Positions 45,999 to 54,519 of a stretch of DNA of 64,000 nucleotides are shown here, piece by piece. Both the position numbers and the translations under genes were made by a program. The stretch lies in the NCBI RefSeq assembly GCF_011761945.1, contig NZ_JAASQV010000001.1, positions 682,001 to 746,000 of the forward strand, read 5' to 3'. This DNA is from Sphingomonas leidyi. Lineage in GTDB: Bacteria; Pseudomonadota; Alphaproteobacteria; Sphingomonadales; Sphingomonadaceae. Under the pieces are notes generated by a model. The model saw nothing but the letters and a program-made list of their open reading frames with translations. It was not told the origin of the DNA and searched no databases. Every line of letters begins with the position of its first letter. Within the stretch, counting starts at the first letter, position 1.

Positions 45999-46869
45999 TG
46001 CGACGCTTATAGCAGAGGGTTTGACCGCGGGGCAGCTTTCCGAGGCGGGTGACCGGCTGGCGGCGGTGGGCTGCGCCCCGGGGGCGTCGCGCTGGATCGA
46101 CGAGGGGCGCGCGGCGGACCTCGAATTCGCCATGCATCCCGATGCCGCGCGCGCCGCGCTGGAAGGCGCGTTCCCCGCTTGCGACGTGGCGGTGCAGCCG
46201 ATTGCCGGGCGGGAGAAGAAGCTGCTGGTCGCCGACATGGATTCGACGATGATCACCGTGGAGTGTATCGACGAGCTGGCCGACTATGCCGGGATCAAGC
46301 CGCAGATCGCCGAAGTGACCGAGCGGGCGATGCGCGGCGAGCTGGATTTCGGCGCGGCGCTCGATGCGCGGGTGGCGCTGCTGATGGGGCTGTCCGAAGG
46401 GGCGATCGAGCAATGCCTGGCGGAGCGGGTGAAGCTGATGCCGGGCGCGAAGGCGCTGGTGCGGACGATGCGCGCACGCGGCGCGACTTGCGTGCTGGTC
46501 TCGGGCGGGTTCACGCGTTTCGCCGAGCCGGTGGGGGCGGAGATCGGCTTTCACCGGGTGATCGCCAATCGGCTGGGGATCGCGGACGGCGCGCTGGACG
46601 GCACGGTCGAGCGGCCGATCGTCGACAGCAACACCAAGCTGGAGACGCTGGTGGCGGTGCGCGGCGAGTTGGGGCTGGCCGCGGCGGAGACGCTGGCGGT
46701 GGGCGACGGCGCCAACGACCTGGCGATGATCCGCGAGGCCGGGCTGGGCGTGGCCTATCACGCCAAGCCGATCGTCGCGGCGGCGGCGGGGGTGCGGATC
46801 GACCATGGCGACCTGACCGCGCTGCTCTATACCCAGGGGATCGCGGCGAAGGATTGGGTTCGAGGCTGA
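45991..46869 (+). CDS. serB: Phosphoserine phosphatase
   Basis: SerB releases phosphate from phosphoserine, the last step of serine synthesis. The 292-residue product has the HAD nucleophile motif [12 protein letters not shown], the [10 protein letters not shown] motif II, Lys in DSNTK, and GDGANDLAM. The N-terminal region (about 1-70) is the alphaproteobacterial ACT-like extension. The ATG at 45991 has AGGGG 7 bp before it, inside miaA. Confidence 0.95.
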   Translation: MFIATLIAEGLTAGQLSEAGDRLAAVGCAPGASRWIDEGRAADLEFAMHPDAARAALEGAFPACDVAVQPIAGREKKLLVADMDSTMITVECIDELADYAGIKPQIAEVTERAMRGELDFGAALDARVALLMGLSEGAIEQCLAERVKLMPGAKALVRTMRARGATCVLVSGGFTRFAEPVGAEIGFHRVIANRLGIADGALDGTVERPIVDSNTKLETLVAVRGELGLAAAETLAVGDGANDLAMIREAGLGVAYHAKPIVAAAAGVRIDHGDLTALLYTQGIAAKDWVRG

Positions 46870-46897
46870 GGCTCCCGCGCCAGAAGGCACGGGAGCC
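46870..46897. terminator. Hairpin between convergent serB and the beta-helix gene
   Basis: Arms GGCTCCCG and CGGGAGCC (8 bp, 12-nt loop) fill the 36-bp convergent gap and could terminate both genes. No T tract is visible. Confidence 0.5.
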
Positions 46898-46905
46898 GGG
46901 CAGGA

Positions 46906-48336
46906 TCAGCCGTTCTTGGCCGATACGTACAGGAACTGCGGATCGGCCTGGGCGAGCGGGCCGCCGGCATCGATATAGGTATAGAAGCGCGCATTCGCTT
47001 CGGTCTGGCTGCCGAGCGTGATCGAGCCCGGATGGCCGGAGCTATTGGTGTTGAGCGATGCCGAAAGCGCATAGTCGTCGCTGCGGAACGGCTTGTCCCA
47101 GTTGACCAGATAGTCGCCCACGCCGACGCGGATCACCGAGGCGCCCTGGCCGCCGTCGATCACCACCTGGGTGCCGTCCCAATGGAACTTCACCCAGGGC
47201 TCGGCATGTGCGCCGTCATAGAGCGTGAAGGCCGGGCCGAACGAAGCCTTGGACGTTTCCACCGGCGGCGTGGCCGGATCATCGTCATGGTCGGTGAACT
47301 GCGGTTCGGCTTCGTATCCGGTCATGATGTTCCTCCGCCCATTGTCCACCATCTGCGCGGCGAGCGACGCATAGGCGAAATAGGGAAGCGCGATCCGGTT
47401 GTTGTGCGAGCTGGTGCCGAGATAGAGGAGATAGTCGAGCTGGGGCACGTTGCCCGTCCAGTCCTGGCCCTCGATATAGCCATCGGCCAGTTGATTGTTG
47501 TAGCCCTCGACGCGGAGCAGGAAGCTGGAATTGGCGTTGCCGGCCTGCTTGACTACGGCCTGCAGGGTGTTGCCGCGCCATGCATTGCCGGTGGCATAGG
47601 GGCTCTCCTGGACGAGGATGTGGTGGCCCGCCTGAAGGTCGCAAGTGTCGATGGTCGTCGCATGCGCCGCGGAGAGCGGGCAGAGATCGCCATCATCCTG
47701 CGTGATGAGCTTGTACGCCCCCCAGACCGCGCAGTTGCGGATCGTGTTCACTTCCCCGCCGGCATAGGGCTTCAGCTTGTCCGGCCCGGGCAGCGTGACG
47801 CCGCTGCTGATATTGCCGATCACCATGCCGTAACCCTGGACGTCATATGCGTAATTGGGCGTCTTGGGCTTGGTCAGAACACCGTTTTCGGGCGCGAGAT
47901 TGCCGACATGCACGCGCTCGACGATCGAGCGGGTGATGTTGCGCAGATCGATGCCGATCTGGATCTGCGTGGTGGTGATGCCGTTGTCCGGATGGGTCAG
48001 GACGACGCCGAAGTCGCGCAGCACCACATCGGTGACATAGGCGTTCGTGCTGTTCGGGTTGAAGGACCGGCGGATGATCGAGCCGCCGCCATAGCCGGCG
48101 AGCTGGGCGATGGAGCCGCCGCCGGGCAAGGCCTGCAGGATGGTGGCGCCGCGGCCCTCGCCGACGATCTGACTGCCCGTCCGCAGCACCAGGCCGACCG
48201 ATGGATCGATCCGATAGATGCCGGCGGGAATGAAGATCCGGTGGTGATCGTTCAGCGCCGCCTGGATCGCGGCAGTGTCGTCGGTCACCCCGTCGCCCAT
48301 GGCGGAATAGGGGGCATCCTTCACATTGACTGTCAT
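46906..48336 (-). CDS. Pectate-lyase-superfamily right-handed beta-helix protein
   Basis: The 476-residue product starts at the ATG at 48336. The first block GDGVTDDTAAIQAALNDH is the Pectate_lyase_3 signature shared by exopolygalacturonase-type enzymes and phage tailspikes. A long run of parallel-beta repeats rich in Asn, Gly and Thr follows, and the C-terminal part (about 370-476) looks like a separate beta-sandwich. There is no signal peptide, unlike secreted polysaccharide lyases. Catalytic residues cannot be assigned. Single gene between serB and the DUF4336 gene. Confidence 0.75.
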   Translation of the reverse strand: MTVNVKDAPYSAMGDGVTDDTAAIQAALNDHHRIFIPAGIYRIDPSVGLVLRTGSQIVGEGRGATILQALPGGGSIAQLAGYGGGSIIRRSFNPNSTNAYVTDVVLRDFGVVLTHPDNGITTTQIQIGIDLRNITRSIVERVHVGNLAPENGVLTKPKTPNYAYDVQGYGMVIGNISSGVTLPGPDKLKPYAGGEVNTIRNCAVWGAYKLITQDDGDLCPLSAAHATTIDTCDLQAGHHILVQESPYATGNAWRGNTLQAVVKQAGNANSSFLLRVEGYNNQLADGYIEGQDWTGNVPQLDYLLYLGTSSHNNRIALPYFAYASLAAQMVDNGRRNIMTGYEAEPQFTDHDDDPATPPVETSKASFGPAFTLYDGAHAEPWVKFHWDGTQVVIDGGQGASVIRVGVGDYLVNWDKPFRSDDYALSASLNTNSSGHPGSITLGSQTEANARFYTYIDAGGPLAQADPQFLYVSAKNG

Positions 48337-48420
48337 GAATCTGGTCCTCGTTGCTCGACGGGTCATGTCGTCGAACAAAGCAAGAACATGTGGATTTCCT
48401 ACATTGCAAGCGCTGGTCGG

Positions 48421-49125
48421 CTAGACCCCCAGCCAGCGAAAGGCGCGCGCGACCACTGCATGCGCGTCATGCGCGATCGGGGGTCCGTGCGCGATCACCA
48501 GCCGTTCCGCCGGCCACGCCAATACGCGCCGCATCGCGGCCCGGGCGGCGGGGCGATCGGAAAAGGCGTAGCGAAACTTGCGCGGGACCCGCGGCTCGGG
48601 CGCAGTCATCCCGTCGAGCCGGGCGACGATCGCGCGCCAGCCGGTGAACCAGCTCGGGGGGAGGTGCTGGATCAGGTCGGTGAACAGCAGCGTGCGGCTT
48701 GGGCGGTGGAAGAAGGCCAGCTCGGTCGCGATCCGGTTGCCCGGGATCTCGACCTGGTCGATCTGGCCGTCCCAGGCGAAGCCGGGGCTGTCCGCCAGGT
48801 CGCGGCCGAAGCGCAGATCGGGGTGTCGGGCGGCCAGGCCGGGCGGGGCGTGCAGAGTCGCTTGCGGAAAGGCATGCTGCCATTCGCCCAGGAAGCGATC
48901 GTGCAGCGTGTTGGGCGCGACGAGATGGCGGACCTCGCCCAGCGCCGCGACTGCGCCGCGCAGGCCATCGGAAAGTCCGATCGGCGACCAGAGGAAGAGT
49001 GCGCCGCCCGGCAGCCGCATCACCGCCATCCGCGTCGGGTAGCGAAAGCCGGCGACCGCCACGACCGGGCCGTCCGCCAGCCAGATATCCTCGCCAAAGG
49101 GATGCAGCGTGCCTTCCGTCACCAC
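48421..49125 (-). CDS. DUF4336 family protein
   Basis: The 234-residue product has the DUF4336 pattern: GEDIWLADGPVVAVAGFRYPTRMAVMRLPGGALFLWSPI, APNTLHDRFLGEW, and FTDLIQHLP. The fold is related to metallo-beta-lactamases, but most zinc-binding histidines are not evident, so enzymatic activity is doubtful. Function unknown. It follows the MipA-like gene by 23 bp on the same strand and is probably co-transcribed with it. Confidence 0.82.
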   Translation of the reverse strand: MVTEGTLHPFGEDIWLADGPVVAVAGFRYPTRMAVMRLPGGALFLWSPIGLSDGLRGAVAALGEVRHLVAPNTLHDRFLGEWQHAFPQATLHAPPGLAARHPDLRFGRDLADSPGFAWDGQIDQVEIPGNRIATELAFFHRPSRTLLFTDLIQHLPPSWFTGWRAIVARLDGMTAPEPRVPRKFRYAFSDRPAARAAMRRVLAWPAERLVIAHGPPIAHDAHAVVARAFRWLGV

Positions 49126-49148
49126 GGGTCCCTTCCGGTTTGAATGGC

Positions 49149-49943
49149 TCAGCGCACGCCCTTGCCGAAGGTGAAGCTGAGGCCCAGGCCGCCGGAAAGC
49201 TGGTCGCGGCTGCCGATCGGCCCGCGCGAAAGGGGCGAGTCGGCGCCGTCGCCCACCAGGCGATCATAGCGGGCATAGCTGTACAGGCCCCAGCGGCGCG
49301 AGAATTGCCAGGTCGCGGTCGAGCTGATGCCGAGCGCCTGCACCGCGCTGCCATCGGCCCGATAGACCGGCAGGCCGGTGCGGGCGGCGACGGCGGGTGT
49401 GACTTCGAAATAGGCGCGGCGATATTTCGCATCGGACAGCGTGATGCGCGGCCCGATCGAGACCAGCCATTTGTCGCCGTCGCGCGCGACATAGTCGAGC
49501 CCGACGCCGCCGATCAGGCCCTTATGGCCGTTGATCCCCTTGCGCAGCTCGGTGTGGAGGCGCAGCGACTTGGCGAGCCAATATTGCGCATAGCCGCCCA
49601 GCTCGATCGTGGTGCCGACCTCGTCGACCGGGGCGCCGGCTTCGCTGCGGCGCCGCGAGCCTTGGAAATTGGCGGCGGGGCCGATCTCGAACCCGCCGCC
49701 CTCGAATGCAGCGAAGCCGAAGCTGTCGTCCGCTGCGACGAAGGGAAAGGGCGCGTCGCCGCGCGCGATGGCAACGTCGACCATCGGGGTGAGCTGCAGC
49801 TTGTCCGCCCCGGGATAATTGGGGGTGAGCTGGGGGCCGAGCGAGACGCGGTAACGGCGCGGCGGCTTGGGCTCGTCATCCTGCGCATGCGCGGGCAGGG
49901 CGATGGCGAGCAGGGGCGCGAGCGCGAGGAAACGGATCATCAT
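49149..49943 (-). CDS. MipA/OmpV-family outer-membrane protein
   Basis: The 264-residue product has a signal peptide ending PAHAQ (about 1-21) and a beta-barrel with YRVSLGPQLTPNYPGADKLQ near the start and GGLGLSFTFGKGVR at the end, matching MipA/OmpV. MipA in E. coli scaffolds murein enzymes; OmpV-like proteins also act as porins. Two adjacent ATGs (49943 and 49940) are possible starts. It lies 44 bp past the stop of the SEL1/SPOR gene on the same strand. Confidence 0.88.
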   Translation of the reverse strand: MMIRFLALAPLLAIALPAHAQDDEPKPPRRYRVSLGPQLTPNYPGADKLQLTPMVDVAIARGDAPFPFVAADDSFGFAAFEGGGFEIGPAANFQGSRRRSEAGAPVDEVGTTIELGGYAQYWLAKSLRLHTELRKGINGHKGLIGGVGLDYVARDGDKWLVSIGPRITLSDAKYRRAYFEVTPAVAARTGLPVYRADGSAVQALGISSTATWQFSRRWGLYSYARYDRLVGDGADSPLSRGPIGSRDQLSGGLGLSFTFGKGVR

Positions 49944-49987
49944 GCTCGAACGCCCCTACACGCATCTCTGTTGCAGGCGCGATATGA

Positions 49988-50935
49988 CTATTGGCTCACC
50001 GGCACGCAAGGGCTCACGCCGCGGCAGGCGCTCGCCGCCTCGCCGCGGTTGGCAAAGGGGCCGACCAGCACCTTGGTGAGGGTGCCAGCCTTCACATAGT
50101 AAACCTGCCGGCCCGGGAAACGCGCGCCGACCTGGCCCCAGAGCTTGCGGGCATTGCCGGGGTCGCCGAACGCGCCGAGCTGGAGGCGCCAGCCGCCGTC
50201 GCGCATCGCCGCGGGAGGCGGCGCTGCCGTGGCGACCTTGACCGGGACGGGCGGCGGGGTGGCGCTGCCGGTGCGCGGCGGAGTGCGGACGGGCGTGGTG
50301 CGCGGCGGCGCCGTGCCCGCGACTTCTGCCGGGGGCGATGCCTTGCCGGGCAGGGGCGCGCGGTTCGCCTCTTCCTCATATTTGCGCGCCAGGCTCAGGC
50401 CCGCCTGGCGGTCCTGCACCGTCATGTACTTGTCCATCTGCGCAAGCGCGCTCGAGGCTTCGGCCAGGCCGGACTGCGAGGCGCGCGTGACCAGCGCATA
50501 GGCGCGTACCCAGTCCTTCTGGACCGCGTCGCCGTTGAAATACATCGTGCCCAGGACGTACTGCGCACGCGGATCGCCGCGGCCGGCGGCGCGCTGGAGC
50601 CAGGGGGCGGCCTTGTCACGCTTGCCGTTGGCGAAGAGGGCAAGGCCGTAGCTCGCCTCGGCCTGCTCATGGCCCTGCGCGGCTGCCTTGCCGTACCAGA
50701 GCTCGGCCTGGTTCAGATCGGCGGTGACGCCGCGGCCGAGCTTATAGGCCTGGCCGAGGTTGAACTGCGCATCGGCATCGCCCTTCATCGCCGGGCTGCG
50801 CCAGCGATCGACCGCGCCCTTATAGTCGCCGCGCTCCCATGCCTCGACCCCGGCCTTGACCGGATTCTCCTGCGCGAGCGCAAGCGGGGCGGCGAGCGCC
50901 ATCCCGGCAACAGCGATCAACCCGAGAAGCTTCAT
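49988..50935 (-). CDS. Exported SEL1-repeat and SPOR-domain protein
   Basis: From the ATG at 50935 the product has 315 residues: signal peptide (1-22, ending LALAQ), about four SEL1/TPR-like repeats (GDADAQFNLGQAYKLGRGV, GDPRAQYVLGTMYFNGDAV), a Pro/Thr-rich linker (about 195-240) and a C-terminal SPOR domain from about 245 (GGWRLQLGAFGDPGNARKLW). SPOR domains bind denuded peptidoglycan at the division site, so the protein probably sits there. It is divergent from the ParA gene, with a 177-bp gap. Confidence 0.9.
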   Translation of the reverse strand: MKLLGLIAVAGMALAAPLALAQENPVKAGVEAWERGDYKGAVDRWRSPAMKGDADAQFNLGQAYKLGRGVTADLNQAELWYGKAAAQGHEQAEASYGLALFANGKRDKAAPWLQRAAGRGDPRAQYVLGTMYFNGDAVQKDWVRAYALVTRASQSGLAEASSALAQMDKYMTVQDRQAGLSLARKYEEEANRAPLPGKASPPAEVAGTAPPRTTPVRTPPRTGSATPPPVPVKVATAAPPPAAMRDGGWRLQLGAFGDPGNARKLWGQVGARFPGRQVYYVKAGTLTKVLVGPFANRGEAASACRGVSPCVPVSQ

Positions 50936-51112
50936 GCGACCTTCGACTCCCGCCCCGGCAAGATTGGATAAATGCCAGTTAACCATCGTTTGTGAAAGAA
51001 ATCCTTACCCGGCCGCACGTACGGAGAATCCCGGGGCGGAACGCCGTTAACGCATTCTTAGACGCCGGCATGGCATCCCCACCCTCGGGTAACTGGTATT
51101 TCGAGGGGGTTC

Positions 51113-51826
51113 ATGCGCGTTCTCGCGATGGCATCGCAGAAGGGCGGATCCGGCAAGACGACCTTGTCGGGCCATCTCGCCGTGCAGGCGGAACGGGCCG
51201 GGTGCGGCCCGGTCGTGCTGATCGACATCGATCCGCAGGGCTCGCTCGCCGATTGGTGGAACGAGCGCGAGACGGATCTTCCGGCCTTTGCGCAGACCAC
51301 GGTTGCGCGGCTGGCCTCGGACCTCGAGATCCTGCGCCAGCAGGGCTTCAAGCTCGCGGTGATCGACACGCCGCCGGCCATCACCATGGCGATCCAGAGC
51401 GTGATCGCGGTGGCCGAGCTGATCGTGATCCCGACGCGCCCGTCGCCGCACGACCTGCGTGCCGTGGGCGCCACGGTCGATCTGTGCGACCGCGCGGGCA
51501 AGCCGCTGATCTTCGTCGTCAACGCCGCCACGCCCAAGGCCCGGATCACCAGCGAGGCCGCGGTGGCGCTGTCGCAGCATGGCACCGTCGCGCCGATCAC
51601 GCTGCATCACCGCACCGATTTCGCCGCCTCGATGATCGACGGGCGCACCGTGATGGAAGTCGATCCGAACGGCCGCTCGGCCGGTGAGGTCGCCGCGCTG
51701 TGGACCTATATCAACGACCGGCTGGAGAAGAATTTCCGCCGTACCGTCTTCGCTGCGCCGACCGCGGTCAATCAATTCGGCGTGCCGCGCCCGGCTGGCG
51801 GCTTCGGCCGCAGGGTGGTGAGCTGA
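51113..51826 (+). CDS. ParA/Soj-type partition ATPase
   Basis: The 237-residue product has the deviant Walker A KGGSGKTT (10-17), Walker A' DIDPQGSLADWW and Walker B LAVIDTPP, so it is a complete ParA-type ATPase that can dimerise on DNA. It lacks an N-terminal helix-turn-helix, as in small chromosomal or type Ib ParA proteins. A strong GAGGGGG ribosome site precedes the ATG. The gene downstream encodes a ribbon-helix-helix protein, the usual partner type of small ParA proteins, and overlaps it by TGATG. Confidence 0.93.
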   Translation: MRVLAMASQKGGSGKTTLSGHLAVQAERAGCGPVVLIDIDPQGSLADWWNERETDLPAFAQTTVARLASDLEILRQQGFKLAVIDTPPAITMAIQSVIAVAELIVIPTRPSPHDLRAVGATVDLCDRAGKPLIFVVNAATPKARITSEAAVALSQHGTVAPITLHHRTDFAASMIDGRTVMEVDPNGRSAGEVAALWTYINDRLEKNFRRTVFAAPTAVNQFGVPRPAGGFGRRVVS

Positions 51827-52401
51827 TGTTCGGCACTCCCAAGCCCACTGCCTCGCTCTCCTCGAGCCTGCTCGCCCGCAAGGGCCAGGCACGCCCGGCG
51901 ATGCGCCCGCAGGGTTTCGTCGGCCTCAATCCGGCGACCGCCCAGGAGGATCTCGGCTGGAACGATATGGGTGACGATCACGCCCATGCGCACCATGCTC
52001 AGCAATTCGCGCCCGAGCCGGCGCCGATGCCGGCACCCAAGCCGCAGGTACTGCGCCAGATCGAGCAGCTCGACGAACGGTTCAGTGCGCCCGAGCCGGT
52101 TGCCGCTCCGCCGGTACCGGCGCCCGTGGCCGCGACCGCGCCGTCGTCCGCTCCGGTCGCGCCGCGCGCCGCGCTGGCTCCGGCTGCCGCCGAACGGCTC
52201 GCCCGCGAAGTGGCGCGGAAATCCAAGGCGGCGTTCACGCTCCGTCTCGACAATGACCGGCATCTGCGCCTGCGCCTCGCATCGGCGGTCACCAATCGTT
52301 CGGCGCAACAGCTCGTGACCGAGGCGCTCGACGCCTTTCTCGAATCGCTGACCGAGGTCGAGACGCTCGCGCGTCAGGTCGACCCGGCCGGGAACCGTTG
52401 A
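51826..52401 (+). CDS. Probable ribbon-helix-helix partner of ParA
   Basis: The 191-residue product has a disordered Pro/Ala/His-rich N-terminal part (residues 1 to about 130). A short C-terminal domain follows at about 135-176: strand AAFTLRLD, then two helices (RHLRLRLASAVTN, RSAQQLVTEALDAFLESL), the shape of a ribbon-helix-helix DNA-binding fold as in ParG/CopG. It overlaps parA (TGATG) and precedes a TPR/SPOR protein gene by 11 bp, so the three genes are probably one operon. The fold call is by eye. Confidence 0.7.
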   Translation: MFGTPKPTASLSSSLLARKGQARPAMRPQGFVGLNPATAQEDLGWNDMGDDHAHAHHAQQFAPEPAPMPAPKPQVLRQIEQLDERFSAPEPVAAPPVPAPVAATAPSSAPVAPRAALAPAAAERLAREVARKSKAAFTLRLDNDRHLRLRLASAVTNRSAQQLVTEALDAFLESLTEVETLARQVDPAGNR

Positions 52402-52412
52402 AGGAACGGATG

Positions 52413-53783
52413 ATGAAGACCCGTAGCAAGCTCGTGATCGGCCTCTCGGCGCTCGCGGCCGGCGGCACGCTGGCAGCCGGCATCGCGACCCAGGGCTTCG
52501 TGCTCTCGGCCTTCGCGACCGACGCGCCCAATGCGAAGAAGGCGGCGCAGGAAGCCGGCCAGGCGCGCAAGGCGATCGCCCGGCGCAAGGCCGGCGACGC
52601 GGTTGCGCACGCCGAGGCGGCGGTGGCCAATGATCCGCAGAATGCCGAGTATCGCGCGCTGCTGGGCCAGGCCTATCTGCTCTCCGGCCGCTTCGCCTCT
52701 GCGAACCAGGCGCTGGGCGACGCCCTGACGCTCAACCCCGGCGACGGCCGGGTGGCGCTCAACCTCGTTCTCGCCAAGATCGCGGGCGGCGACTGGCCGG
52801 GCGCGCGTGCGATGCTGCAGGCGCATGAAGGTACGATCCCCGCCGCCGATCGCGGCCTTGCCTTCGCGCTGGCCGGCGATCCGGTGAAGGCGGTCGAGAT
52901 ACTGGAGCCCGCCGCCCGGGCCGAGGACGCCACTGCCAAGACCCGCCAGAATCTAGCGCTCGCGCTGGCGCTCTCGGGCCGTTGGGCCGAAGCCAAGCAA
53001 GTCGCCGCGGTCGACGTGGCGCCCGACCAGATCGGTGCGCGCATGATGCAATGGGTGAACTTCGCCCGCCCGACCAACGCCTATGACCAGGTTGCGTCGT
53101 TGCTCGGCGTGACGCCGGTGCAGGACGCCGGCCAGCCGGTCCGCCTCGCGCTCGCCCAGCAGAACGTGATGCTCGCCGCCGCCGCGACTCAGCCGGTGCA
53201 GACCGTGCCGGCGCAGGACGCGGTCGACAGCTACATGCCGGGCGTTCCGGCCAATGCCCAGGCAGTCGCAGTCGAGACCGGCGGCGCCGCCGCGGCCGCT
53301 TCCGTAACCGCGACGGCCGCGGTCGAGGTCGCGCCGGTCGCCGGCACCAATGGCGGCGTCGTATTCGGCCCGCGCGAGGAAGTGGTGCAGGCGGTTCCCG
53401 CCGCCGCGGTCCGCGCGCCCGTCGCCATCGCATCGCCGAGTGCGCGCGCACCGGCGATCGAGAAGGTCGCGTCGGCCAGGCCGTCGCGCGGCAATTTCTT
53501 CGTCCAGCTCGGCGCCTATGCGAACCCGGCGGTAGCCCGCGACGCGTGGAGCCGCTTCGGGGCCCGGGTGCCGGCGCTTTCGGGCCAGACGCCCTATGGC
53601 GCCAAGGTCTCGACCCGGGCCGGCAGCTTCTATCGCCTGTCGGTGGGCGGCTATGGCCGCGGCGACGCCGAGGCGCTGTGCCGCCAGGTGAAGGCGAGTG
53701 GCCAGACCTGCTTCGTGCGCGCCGGCGCGGGCGACGCGCTGGCGGCCTGGGCCAAGTCGGGCACGCGCCTGGCTTCGCGCTGA
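52413..53783 (+). CDS. TPR and SPOR-domain envelope protein
   Basis: I use the ATG at 52413, 7 bp after AAGGA (an ATG at 52410 is also possible), giving 456 residues. The N-terminus (KLVIGLSALAAGGTLAAGIATQGFVL) is a membrane anchor or signal sequence. Tetratricopeptide-like repeats lie at about 45-190, an Ala/Val-rich linker at about 270-360, and a SPOR domain at about 365-445 (NFFVQLGAYANPAVARDAW). SPOR suggests placement at the septum. The ParA/RHH genes upstream suggest that localisation or cargo positioning is linked. Confidence 0.88.
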   Translation: MKTRSKLVIGLSALAAGGTLAAGIATQGFVLSAFATDAPNAKKAAQEAGQARKAIARRKAGDAVAHAEAAVANDPQNAEYRALLGQAYLLSGRFASANQALGDALTLNPGDGRVALNLVLAKIAGGDWPGARAMLQAHEGTIPAADRGLAFALAGDPVKAVEILEPAARAEDATAKTRQNLALALALSGRWAEAKQVAAVDVAPDQIGARMMQWVNFARPTNAYDQVASLLGVTPVQDAGQPVRLALAQQNVMLAAAATQPVQTVPAQDAVDSYMPGVPANAQAVAVETGGAAAAASVTATAAVEVAPVAGTNGGVVFGPREEVVQAVPAAAVRAPVAIASPSARAPAIEKVASARPSRGNFFVQLGAYANPAVARDAWSRFGARVPALSGQTPYGAKVSTRAGSFYRLSVGGYGRGDAEALCRQVKASGQTCFVRAGAGDALAAWAKSGTRLASR

Positions 53784-53814
53784 ACGAGTTTCCCTCTCCC
53801 ATCGGGAAAAGAGA

Positions 53815-53843
53815 GGCCGGGGCGGCAACGCCTCGGCCTTTTT
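53815..53843 (+). terminator. Intrinsic terminator of the parA-RHH-SPOR operon
   Basis: Arms GGCCGGGGCG and CGCCTCGGCC (10 bp with one G-T pair, GCAA loop) are followed by TTTTT, 31 bp past the SPOR-gene stop. This separates the operon from the next promoter. Confidence 0.88.
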
Positions 53844-53850
53844 CTCGCGC

Positions 53851-53902
53851 TTGACGAACGGATAACCTGATGGTTATGAGAAATGCATAGCCGAATGGTT
53901 AT
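53851..53902 (+). promoter_or_regulatory. Promoter with double AACC-N4-GGTT palindrome
   Basis: TTGACG (53851-53856) and TATGAG (53875-53880) make a plausible -35/-10 with 18-bp spacing. A perfect palindrome ATAACC-TGAT-GGTTAT (53862-53877) overlaps the spacer and -10, and an imperfect second copy ATAGCC-GAAT-GGTTAT (53887-53902) sits at the expected start site. The layout is that of a repressor operator. The AACC-N4-GGTT shape resembles operators of ArsR regulators linked to SRPBCC/DUF1801 operons. No regulator gene is adjacent. Confidence 0.6.
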
Positions 53903-53923
53903 GTATTTTACGGAGAGGCAGTC

Positions 53924-54109
53924 ATGATCCGCCAGATTCATCGTTGGACCGGAATCGTCTTCAGCATCGCTGCGATCGTGAACATCGTCGCGGTGATCAT
54001 GGGGAGCAATGCGATGTGGCTCGGGCTGGTCGCGGTGATCCCGCTGCTGGTGCTGCTGCCGACGGGGCTCTACATGTTCGCCCGGCCCTATCTCGCGAGG
54101 AACGCATGA
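53924..54109 (+). CDS. Small two-helix membrane protein (61 aa)
   Basis: ATG at 53924 follows GGAGAGG and encodes 61 residues with two hydrophobic helices (about 9-26 and 31-53). It overlaps the DUF1801 gene by ATGA and shares its promoter and operator. I recognise no named family. The start MIRQIHRWTGIVFSIAAIVNI resembles small membrane proteins found with DUF1801/SRPBCC genes, which I note from memory only. Confidence 0.78.
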   Translation: MIRQIHRWTGIVFSIAAIVNIVAVIMGSNAMWLGLVAVIPLLVLLPTGLYMFARPYLARNA

Positions 54110-54492
54110 GCGAAGACAAGACCGCCGCCGAGCAGATCGACGCCCGCATCGCCGCCCTGGACGACTGGCGCGGCGCGACATTGGCACGGGTGCGGGCAAT
54201 CATCCGCGAAGCCGATCCCGAGGTGGAAGAGGCGTGGAAGTGGCGCGGCGTGCCGGTGTGGGAACATGCCGGCATTCTCTGCACCGGCGAGACCTACAAG
54301 GCAGCGGTGAAGCTGACCTTCGCCAAGGGCGCGGCCCTGGCGGATCCCGGGGGGCTGTTCAATGCGAGCCTGGACGGGAATGTCCGCCGCGCGATCGACA
54401 TCCATGAGGGCGAGACGATCGATGCGGAGGCGCTCAAGGCGCTGATCCGCGAGGCGGTGGCGGCGAACCTGGCCAGGCCGGCGAGGGGGTGA
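54106..54492 (+). CDS. DUF1801 family protein
   Basis: The 128-residue product has the DUF1801 core: an N-terminal helix DARIAALDDWRGATLARVRAIIREADPEVEEAWKWRG, then VPVWEHAGILCTGETYKAAVKLTFAKGA, as in YdhG-like proteins. The fold resembles small ligand-binding proteins. Function unknown. In many bacteria DUF1801 genes are co-regulated with ArsR-SRPBCC modules, consistent with the double palindrome upstream of this operon. Confidence 0.88.
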   Translation: MSEDKTAAEQIDARIAALDDWRGATLARVRAIIREADPEVEEAWKWRGVPVWEHAGILCTGETYKAAVKLTFAKGAALADPGGLFNASLDGNVRRAIDIHEGETIDAEALKALIREAVAANLARPARG

Positions 54493-54519
54493 CGGTCCAG
54501 GAGCGGGGCTCCGGCGCCT

